This document shows positions 55,858 to 64,000 of a DNA stretch of 64,000 nucleotides, piece by piece (position 1 is the first letter of the stretch; each line of letters opens with the position of its first letter). The stretch comes from Neoechinorhynchus agilis (lineage: Eukaryota > Acanthocephala): contig CM121342.1 of NCBI GenBank assembly GCA_051530055.1, positions 5,890,001 through 5,954,000 on the forward strand, given 5' to 3'. A model generated the notes under the pieces. It ran no database searches and had not been told where the DNA came from. It worked only from the letters and a program-made list of their open reading frames with translations. The position numbers and the translations under genes are program-made.

Positions 55858-58477
55858 CTAATTTTCCTCGCTTCCTTTTTTGTTTTCCTTTCGCGCCGAA
55901 TTCTGCGCTGATTCAGCAGTCAAATTGTTTTCTTCTTTTAATTCCTTATCTTCCTTTGATTCTAATTTCATATCGCCACCAGCAGAACCAACTGGAGCGC
56001 CACTTTCCTTATTGGATTTATTATTTTTATCACGGCCAGCAGACTCTTGTGCAGAATATTCTTCTTTTGGCTTGTTTTTATCCTTCTTTGACTTTCTCTT
56101 CTTTTCCTCGCCAGCTGATTCGGGGGCAGAATCTCCCTCTTCCTTTGGCTTGTTTTTATCCTTCTTTGACTTTCTCTTCTTTCCCTCGCCGGAGGATTCG
56201 GGACCAGAATCTCCCTCTTCCTTCGACTTCTTTTTATCCTTCTTTGACTTTCTCTTCTTTTCCTCACCGGAGGATTCGGGGGCAGAATCTCCCTCTTCCT
56301 TTGGCTTCTTTTTATCCTTCTTTGACTTTCTCGTCTTTTCCTCGCCAGCTGATTCGGGACCAGAATCTCCCTCTTCCTTTGGCTTCTTTTTATCCTTCTT
56401 TGACTTTCTCTTCTTTCCCTCGCCGGAGGATTCGGGAGCAGATTCTCCCTCTTCCTTTGGCTTCTTTTTATCCTTCTTTGACTTTCTCGTCTTTTCCTCG
56501 CCTGCTGATTCGGGAGCAGAATCTCCCTCTTCGTTTGGCTTCTTTTTATCCTTCTTTGACTTTCTCTTCTTTCCCTCGCCGGAGGATTCGGGAGCAGAAT
56601 CTTCCTCTTCGTTTGGCTTCTTTTTATCCTTTTTTGACTTTCGCTTCTTTCCCTCGCCGGAGGATTCGGGAGCAGAATCTTCCTCTTCGTTTGGCTTCTT
56701 TTTATCCTTCTTTGACTTTCTCGTCTTTTCCTCGCCTGCTGATTCGGGAGCAGCATCTCCCTCTTCCTTCGACTTCTTTTTATCCTTCTTTGACTTTCTC
56801 GTCTTTTCCTCGCCTGCTGATTCGGGAGCAGAATCTCCCTCTTCCTTTTTCTTTTTCTTGTCCTTCTTTGACTTTCTCTTCTTGTCTTCGTCGGCAGATT
56901 CGGGAGCAGAATCTCCCTCTACCTTTGGCTTCTTTTTATCCTTCTTTGACTTTTTCTTCTTGTCTTCGTCGGCAGATTCTGGGGCAGAATTTTCATCAAT
57001 CTTTGCTTCCTTCTTTTCCTTCTTCGCTTTTCCCGTTTTGTCCGGCGGGACCGATTCGTCTTTCGCCTTGATTTTCTTTTTGTCCTTTTTCTTTCCTTTC
57101 TTTATTTTTTCGTCTCCAGACGATGCCTTATCAGAAGAACCTTTCTTTTTTCCTTTTGACTTCTTCGATTTCTTGTCTTTATCTTGGTCGGAATCAGTAC
57201 TTTTAGAAGTTTGGCTTAAACTCTCATCGGCTTCGCTGGACTCAGCTTCGTCCGGTTTCGCGGTAATTTTGCCTTGAGTCCATTCGCCGGTTTCAAATGA
57301 GTAGGTAAATTTCGTTTCCGGTTCCGGGGATGGTGAATCCGGGTCCTCCGATGGTTTCGGTCTATCCGTCGAATAAATGTATTCGGTCTCGAAAATGAGA
57401 TTCGTGTTTTTGATGTCATATTCTGGAATATTCGTCACAAGTTTCCATTCATCCTTTTCTTCGCTTCCACCCTTTCGCACGGTGCTGATGTTTAAGGAAT
57501 AGACACCCGGAACGGAAGCGCCCGGGCCGTCCGGACCGAACTCTCGTCCACCCATCGCATAAATGTTTTCGCCATCGCAAGCGACCATGACATTACAAAC
57601 GGCCTGAGGAAGATCCGATAAAACTTGCCATCGTTTTCCTTCAAACGGTAAAATTGAACACTTTGCTGAACCGTACGGTTTTCCCCCTCTCAGCGCGTAC
57701 CCGCCGGCGACGATACATTCATTTCTGTCGGTCACTGTAACTCCGCACCAAGATTGAGACGAGGGCAAATCCGGAAGCTGGTGAAATTCGTCGGCGTAGA
57801 TGTCGTAGCGAAAACAAGATTTTAGTGGAACGTTATTGAACGTCATCCCGCAGATTATAAAGATGTTTCCTCCATTGGCACCAATACCGAAATTGATGCG
57901 ACCATCCGGAATGGGTTTTATGGGTACCAACTCCTTTTTGCGAACCAAATATTTCCAATCGCGTTTTGGTTTATGCCGCCGTTTCTTTATTGGATCAAAT
58001 AGATATCCACCTATTTTTCGAGGGAAAAAAATTAGATCAATCGTTTTTAATGTCAACTTACCGAGACAATAGACCGCCGATTGAGTACTGACAAAAATCG
58101 TTTTTTTCCTAATCTCCTTTCGACGAACCAAATTATAACACTCGTTGCATTCAGCCTCGATGACAGCCGGATCTGGACGCAAAATATTGATTTCTTTTTC
58201 TCAGCAACAACAATCAATGCGTACTCACCTCTGTCATTGTCCGCCGATGCAATAAAAATCAGCGCACGAAGTTCGTTGATTGTTTCTTGTTCCTCCGGTT
58301 TTAAAATTCCTACCTAAAAAAGGATAAGTGTTTTTTTCTCCTTTTTTAGCAAATTTCTCTTACAAGCGTCTTTGGGCTCAAACGTTGAGCGAAATCTTCG
58401 GCTGCTTCAAACATTTTTTTATACCTCTTCATTTGCTCCTGCATTTCGGGACTGCAGAACTTCTTTTCAAAATTCAT
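55858..58477 (-). CDS. Kelch-repeat protein with a lysine-rich tandem-repeat tail, 820 aa
   Basis: Four exons, 58477-58364, 58313-58229, 58172-58062 and 58010-55858, join in frame with introns of 50, 56 and 51 bases. The N-terminus MNFEKKFCSPEMQEQMKRYK has no BTB domain that I can see; two CxxC-like cysteines lie in ECNECYNL. Residues about 120-330 are kelch-like: GGNIFIICGMTFNNVPLKSC, FRYDIYADEFHQLPDLPSSQ, CIVAGGYALRGGKPYG, WQVLSDLPQAVCNVMVACDG, IYAMGGREFG. From about residue 350 the protein is acidic/Ser-rich, then has about 13 near-identical units built on KKDKKKPKEEGDSAPES of roughly 27 residues. The long ORFs on the opposite strand are shadows of this repeat. Partner and location are unknown; the basic repeats could be nuclear or cytoskeletal. 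Confidence 0.85.
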
Positions 58478-58561
58478 TATGACGGTCAGCGAATGTCGTC
58501 GTCAAATGTTTAATTTTATAAGATTATATTTAAAACTCTTCATATTGCCATGGCGACGTAG

Positions 58562-58747
58562 GTGGATAATTCTTTATTTTTTGTATTAAAAGATTTGTTC
58601 GGCATAATTTTCGACAATGCCATAAATTCCTTTTTGCCCATGAAAGATTCACGGAGCGTAAATTTCTTTAAAAATAAGTTTAATTGTAAAAAATGCAAAA
58701 AAAAACACGAGATAACATTTGTTGATGTCGCTTACGAGGACGATTGA
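58562..58747 (+). CDS. Doubtful short ORF
   Basis: The frame reads FVLKDLFGIIFDNAINSFLP and ends NCKKCKKKHEITFVDVAYED D with a CxxC pair. It begins with GTG next to a cgtag acceptor-like site rather than ATG. It could be a last exon of a small gene on the + strand, but no first exon is evident. Confidence 0.2.
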   Translation: MDNSLFFVLKDLFGIIFDNAINSFLPMKDSRSVNFFKNKFNCKKCKKKHEITFVDVAYEDD

Positions 58748-58749
58748 TG

Positions 58750-59065
58750 GTATTTAGACCTTTGATACTCAATAATTTTATTTGAGGTTCATAATCGCTC
58801 GTTCATGCGCAATTCGGCAACACTACCAAATGAATAATAATCAATCCGTTTATTATTTAGAATTTGCCAAAAATTCATTTTAAGAAAGATGGAGACAATG
58901 AACAAAATGGATATTTTAGAAAGAAAAATCGATCGCCTCTAGTAAACGCACAAGAATTTCTCTCGGTTCACTTAGCAAAAAAAGTCTTACCAACTTTTAT
59001 TCTCGTTCGGGTGCTTCTCAGATTCAAAGCAGCGGACTAATTGGAAAAAATTTAACAATTTAAAA
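58750..59065. other. Intergenic interval
   Basis: No gene or repeat was recognised. Confidence 0.4.
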
Positions 59066-59069
59066 GACT

Positions 59070-59972
59070 TTATAAAATTAAAAGAAAACACAAACTAAGA
59101 ATTTGTGATAAAATAGGAAACAATCTCAGAGCGCGATTCGATCGCCGTTCGAGATGAAATGGGCGAAAAAGTTCATTGTTCATTTCACAATCCATTGAGC
59201 CAGTCGTGATGCATATCGATTTGATTGGAAATATAAGAATTGGAAAATCGTGTTTGGAAGGCTCGAAGATGCAATCGAATCCTAAAAGATTATAGGCGTT
59301 TTTGTGTTTCTGAGTGCTGATAAAAACGCCTTCACAAATGTCATGAAGAAAAAGTAAAGAAGGATTGTACCAGTCAAATGTTTCCTTCGTTTCCTCTCTT
59401 TCAACCTGATCATTATTTTGAGTTTGACGAGAGACGATTGATTTTTTAGCTTTTGGACTTTGATCGCTGAAAAGATCGGAAACTGAAATGACCGAATCTT
59501 CGATTGTAAGATTTGCAGAAATGTTGGTTATGTTTTTGTGATCAGTTGACTCCGTAGTGCTATTGAAACTTGGAAAAAGGTCCGAGATGTCCAGAACTTG
59601 GTCCGCCAAATTATCAACGTTCGAATGATTTTCCAATTCAGGAATAATGTCTTCCTCAATCGAAGAATAGCCATTTATGTTCAAAACAAGTTCAGAAACA
59701 TAAATTGGCTCTTCGTTTGCGATTACGGAGTCGCTTTTATTTCGTCCCGCAAAACTTCGGATCCATTCTGATGCCGCGTCCAAGTAAACCAAAACGAGGG
59801 CTTCATCTACGGCAACTGTTTGATTTGTTAAAAATTGAACAGTTTTACCAAACGGCGTTTTAATGGTGAGATTATAAGCAGGTAAATCGGTTGATTTCGT
59901 ACTATAATCGATATTCACAGAAAAACTTTTGATTGACGTTACCAAGATTGTTAAAAAGAAGACTGCGATCAT
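59070..59972 (-). CDS. Predicted surface glycoprotein, 300 aa
   Basis: MIAVFFLTILVTSIKSFSV is a typical signal peptide; an upstream in-frame Met at 60005 would add 11 polar residues and was not preferred. The ectodomain is rich in N-glycosylation sites (NLT, NQT, NKS, NHS, NST, NIT, NIS, NLT). It has four or more cysteines near the end (DICEGVF, DCIFEP, SICITTGSMDCEMN). The last residues FPILSQILSLCFLLIL are hydrophobic with no cytoplasmic tail, as in GPI-anchored proteins. It is intronless as read. I do not recognise a family. Confidence 0.75.
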   Translation of the reverse strand: MIAVFFLTILVTSIKSFSVNIDYSTKSTDLPAYNLTIKTPFGKTVQFLTNQTVAVDEALVLVYLDAASEWIRSFAGRNKSDSVIANEEPIYVSELVLNINGYSSIEEDIIPELENHSNVDNLADQVLDISDLFPSFNSTTESTDHKNITNISANLTIEDSVISVSDLFSDQSPKAKKSIVSRQTQNNDQVEREETKETFDWYNPSLLFLHDICEGVFISTQKHKNAYNLLGFDCIFEPSKHDFPILIFPIKSICITTGSMDCEMNNELFRPFHLERRSNRALRLFPILSQILSLCFLLIL

Positions 59973-60134
59973 TTCGTCGTTCGTTAGAGATCGTTGCTTG
60001 ATCACTCAAATAAGTATCGATAGATACGAACTGGCCCTTTTTCCATTACTTTTGTAATTTATCACCTGATTGAACATTGTTTTCTTTAGTTTGAGCATTT
60101 CTCTTTCAACAACACATGGCACTCATTTGTAAAC

Positions 60135-60672
60135 TCAAGCTTCAGTGATTTCTTTGAACGTATCGGATTTCATCGTCTCCCAATACACAAAAAAATTAAC
60201 TAAATCTCTACGCGTTTTTTCTTCGTAAAAACCCCGATCACTTTTAGACAAAAACTTCGAAAAAAAGGTGCATTTATTTGACTCTTTTGGAAAAACTTAC
60301 ATTTCCAGGGCTGATAATGACGGCTGCACCAGCAGCAGGAGGAGGTGGTGCCATTCTCGAAGACAAACTGATCCGCCATAGACCGTCTTTTGCTTCTGCA
60401 GTATTGGTTCGACGATTGTTTGGAGAAAAACAATCAGCTAACGGAAACAGATTCTGAAGCCTCGTATTGATTTTCACTTTCAATTGATCAGTAAGTGCAG
60501 ACGACGATGAAATCGAACCATTGATAAACTCTTTCACACGTCTCTAAACAGCGAATTCAAAGATCTTTTTTTCAAGGTATGCAAAGGGTGCTCTATAAAT
60601 TCGAAACAAAAAAATCCTATCTAATCCGGGGAGTATGGAGTAAAAGAATTACTTCCCCATTAGAAGGAATGA
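60135..60672 (-). CDS. Unrecognised small gene, 3' exons
   Basis: Two exons are supported. 60543-60301, after a ctgtttag acceptor, encodes RRVKEFINGSISSSSALTDQ, LKVKINTRLQNLFPLADCFS, KDGLWRISLSS and a PPPPAAGAAVII stretch, ending at aat|gtaag. 60176-60135 encodes TMKSDTFKEITEA and a stop. They join in phase 0 across 124 bases. The 5' exon is not resolved; an ATG near 60659 is followed quickly by a stop unless spliced. It lies between NAA15 and the glycoprotein gene on the same strand. Confidence 0.5.
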
Positions 60673-60679
60673 AATATAT

Positions 60680-62969
60680 CTACGAATTCGACTGTGTGCA
60701 TAGTAAATTCGCTTTTTGATCGCGAGACCATAGAGTATCCTGATCCAATAAATCGATTAGACTTTCCTTGTTTTCGTCACTTTGACCATTGTTTTGATTC
60801 AACAACCACTGTCTAGTAATAAGACAAGAAAAGAACGTCCTTTGAACGGAATCGGATTGTTTCAGATATTTCTCATTATAGGTTAATAGAGCGTCAACGG
60901 TACAATGATCTATACCTTCATCCACCATTAGATCGGACTTTATTTTAAGAAGAAAACTCGTTAGCTGGTCCGTTTGGCTTACATGGTCGTCACATGCCAT
61001 CAAAAGGAATCTAACGATACAATCGTGAAGATGGTAAGAATCGGTAGAATAGTGTTTAAAACAATGTTTTAATCGATAGATACATTTATAGGCCAAAAGG
61101 AACTTTTGTCTCGCTAAATGAAATCGGAACAAAAGCCAACAGAGTTCTGTGTCCATGGAACAACAGTTCAGTAGATCTTTTCCGACAACAAAAACTTCAG
61201 CGTCCTTTAAAGGTTGTTTTGTTTGTTCGAGTTCGAATGGATTTTGAGTATTGGTGAACCGGCCATGTTCATCCATATCGTATGTGTCCGATGAACTCTT
61301 CGGAGGATTCGGAGGAATAAGTGATCCGGAATTCGACTGCTGTTGTTGCTTTAAAACAGCCTTTTTCTTTTTTCTCTCAAGTTTCCGTTGCTCAGCTGCA
61401 CTCATGTTCTCATCGTTGACGAGTTCATCAGTAAACCGGGACTCGTTGTCCAACTTCTCCTTGAGGCTAAGATATATGGTCAATGCGATTTTAACTACCT
61501 TCATGTAAGTGTCCGTGCCGTTAATGTGGTCTTCAAATCGCAAAAGCTTCACATACGAACATAGGTTCAAACGTCTTAGAGCAAACATAATCCATTTGAA
61601 GTTGACTTTCACTAATTTATTTGAAGGCCGCAAAATAAATTTGAAATGATTTTAAACTGCCGATTGTTTTTTGAAAATGGCAATTTAAAAAATCTAATTT
61701 TTCTATACCACATAAAATAAACCACTAATTGGTTTTTCCGATATTTCATCTCTTGGCTCCCGAATTTTAGTGGGACTTTTCTATAAAATTGACCCAAATG
61801 GATTGAATTTGCAATAGGCAATAAGAATGGAAATCGTATTGATTATCGAAGAATCGGTCGTGCATTAGACGAAGATCATGGCAATAAAACAAAGCTCTAC
61901 CATATTCTTGTAATTGTGAATACATTGTGGCACATTGTTCAAGATACCAAAGACAATGTAAATGTCGCATATAATCCTCAATAGTACCCGTTTCCCTACA
62001 AAATGGTCTAATCAATTCATCGGCTTCTGATCGCATTCCACACTTTAAGAGCAACTGAACGCACTTTGTGTTCAAATACCGATCGGCAGTATCGAGACTT
62101 TGTGCCGTCATAAGAACGTCCAATGCAGCTCTGTAAGCACCGATTGATTGCAGAACATCAGCTTTTGCCTCTAAAGACTCAATAAAAGTTGGAGTGTGCG
62201 ATATGACTTCATTGAGTTCTTTAAGTGCTTCCTCAAAGTTATCCATGAGTTGTGCGTGAAGAAGACGGGTTCTTGCATGAACAGCAGGATCCTGAACTTC
62301 ACTTAACAACTCACGAACGATTTCAGCCGCTTGTTCACGAACCACCGAACCACAATCCGTGATTATCTCGCCAATTGCCGGTGATCCACGTTCAAGGTAA
62401 CTACGGATAAAATGACGAATACGGTTCTTGCGTGAGTCCGAGTCGGGATCATGTCTAATCATGAACACTTTAAGACTCAAGGAAGCTTTATCGTCTTGAG
62501 CGACGTTAAGAATGGATTTGTAGAGGTTTGAAGGTAATAGACCGCATGCCATGTCCGGATAACGAGACACGAGGCGAGAAATACACTCGCTATCTTCACC
62601 ATCCGTTAAATCGAGCTTGATCCGAAGAAACTCACATTCGTTGCGAATTCGATGCTCGTTCTCTTTCAAGTGTTCCAATGCATCAACTTTCGGCATACTC
62701 TCACGAATTATCATGTTTTCGTAAAGAACGAGCTCACTGTCTTCGACGGCAGTCAGTTTAGGATCCAACTTTATTCCTTGGAATAGTCTCAGGATCTCAA
62801 GAGCTTCAAAATGCTCACCACAGAGATGACATGCAAGGGCGTATCCGATCCATGAAGCTCGCTGATTTGGTCGAAGCATGAGCATGTTGTGCCGAGTCCG
62901 TTTGAAAGACTCGAAATCACGGAGATGAACTTGAACGTTTGATAAATCACGAAGAATCGTAAAGTTCTC
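60680..62969 (-). CDS. NAA15 homologue (NatA auxiliary subunit), C-terminal part
   Basis: NAA15 anchors the NatA N-terminal acetyltransferase to ribosomes. The exon starting at 62969 (tttttag|gag) opens with ENFTILRDLSNVQVHLRDFE, in phase with the family's ENLQILRDL. It continues through LRPNQRASWIGYALACHLCG, a diagnostic block, TPR-like helices, SLDTADRYLNTKCVQLLLKC and FDNQYDFHSYC. After an intron at roughly 61770-61600, the second exon has LNLCSYVKLLRFEDHI, NMSAAEQRKLERKKKKAVLK and the C-terminal helical region, ending at 60680. The exact splice pair of that intron does not resolve with GT-AG; the intron contains a dispersed element. N-terminal exons lie beyond the right edge. Confidence 0.92.
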
Positions 62970-63039
62970 CTAAAAAATTTGAGAAGTAACAAAAAATTTA
63001 AAGAATTTTGAAAAGGTTTCAACATATAAACCAGTGTTT

Positions 63040-64000
63040 AAATGTAGCCAATTAAAACCATGGAAAACCTGATTTTCTTTTTTTAACATCATTTGAGCTC
63101 TACAAATCCATATTCTAACTCGAGTCCTAAAAAGGAATTTCTTCACTCTTAAATAAGAGTTTGACATGAAAAACCAATTTTTTTTGGATAAATTCAATGG
63201 AGAAACCCAATCTTCTCACGATTGCAAGATGCTTCAATCCAAAAAACACTTAAAACCCCAACTTTTTTAAAAGTAATTTGACGAGGTTTTCTTTTTTTAA
63301 CATCATTTGAGCTCCACAAGTCCATAGAATGCTATCTCGAGTCGTAAAGAATTTCTTCATTCTTAAATAAGAGTTTGACATGAAAAACCAAATTTTTTTG
63401 GATAAATTCAATGGAGAAACCCAATCTTCTCACGATTGCAAGTTGCTTCAATCTAAAAAAACTTAAAACCCCAACTTTTTTAAAAGTAATTTGACGAGAT
63501 TTTCTTTTTTTAACATCATTTGAGCTCCACAAGTCAATAGAATGCTATCTCGAGTCGCAAAGAATTTCTTCACCCTTAAATAAGAGTTTGACATGAAAAA
63601 CCAAATTTTTTGGATAAATTCAATGGAAAAACCCAATCTTCTCACGATTGCAAGTTGCTTCAATCTAAAAAAACACTTAAAACCCCAACTTTTTTAAAAG
63701 TAATTTGACGAGATTTTCTTTTTTTAACATCATTTGAGCTCCACAAGTCCATAGAATGCTATCTCGAGTCGTAAAGAATTTCTTCATTCTTAAATAAGAG
63801 TTTGACATGAAAAACCAAATTTTTTTGGATAAATTCAATGGAGAAACCCAATCTTCTCACGATTGCAAGTTGCTTCAATCTAAAAAAAACTTAAAACCCC
63901 AACTTTTTTAAAAGTAATTTGACGAGATTTTCTTTTTTTAACATCATTTGAGCTCCACAAGTCAATAGAATGCTATCTCGAGTCGCAAAGAATTTCTTCA
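63040..64000. repeat. Satellite of about 213-bp units, continuing past the right edge
   Basis: ttaacatcatttgagctc recurs at about 63085, 63298, 63511, 63725 and 63939. The unit also has tttaaaagtaatttgacgag, tgctatctcgagtcgtaaag, aaataagagtttgacatgaa and cccaatcttctcacgattgc. The first unit is the most diverged. It lies within the intron upstream of the NAA15 exon at 62969. Confidence 0.96.

Noticed and set aside
55880-57277. Long + strand ORFs of 465 and 371 codons
   Set aside because: They are antisense shadows of the low-complexity lysine-rich repeats of the kelch gene, which has exon structure and kelch motifs on the minus strand.

Overview
This is nuclear DNA of an invertebrate animal with a repeat-rich but gene-compact genome. 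The evidence is a ZIC-type five-zinc-finger factor, a rhodopsin-class receptor, flightless-I, NAA15, Jagunal, TIPIN and Bax inhibitor-1 homologues, mostly GT-AG introns of only 43-57 bases (a few 78-124 and one near 330), an intron-bearing tRNA-Ile(UAU), and several LINE, SINE and LTR families. The lineage is not resolved from the sequence; nematode-like or another small-intron invertebrate fits. All gene models were joined by eye from reading frames and splice signals.

Layout. 1-2.64 kb: minisatellite of about 215-bp units. 2.7-4.2 kb: retroelement tail and a tRNA-derived SINE. 4.9-6.1 kb: an unrecognised multi-exon gene (-). 6.2-12.0 kb: an array of diverged repeat units, three of which carry a TATA box, a 24-31-codon ORF and a distal AATAAA; retroelements have landed in the array. 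12.2-14.7 kb: Ty3/Gypsy fossil. 15.4-16.4 kb: Bax inhibitor-1 (-). 17.1-21.6 kb: dispersed repeats and a roughly 206-bp satellite. 21.8-23.3 kb: jagunal and tipin, same strand, 75 bases apart. 23.6-25.6 kb: a large foldback element. 26.2-27.5 kb: neuropeptide-type GPCR (-). 28.1-31.3 kb: a LINE with an LTR-element fragment inside it. 31.6-35.5 kb: complete flightless-I (-). 35.8-37.9 kb: a satellite of alternating long and short units. 40.0-42.3 kb: small foldback, cyclophilin (-), Q-rich protein (-). 44.3-45.5 kb: ZIC factor (-). 45.5-49.1 kb: AT-rich, nearly gene-free. 49.1-50.7 kb: tRNA, foldback, and a secreted YbaY-domain protein (+). 50.7-55.8 kb: nested retroelements. 55.9-58.5 kb: kelch protein with a lysine-rich repeat tail (-). 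59.1-60.5 kb: surface glycoprotein and an unrecognised gene (-). 60.7-63.0 kb: C-terminal two thirds of NAA15 (-), whose upstream intron holds the satellite that runs off the right edge.

The recognised host genes are unrelated housekeeping, signalling and developmental genes and do not form one pathway. The most unusual content is the family of TATA-driven micro-ORFs at 6.8-9.9 kb and a set of foldback and satellite repeats that share a GA-N-GAA / hairpin / CGAAA motif.
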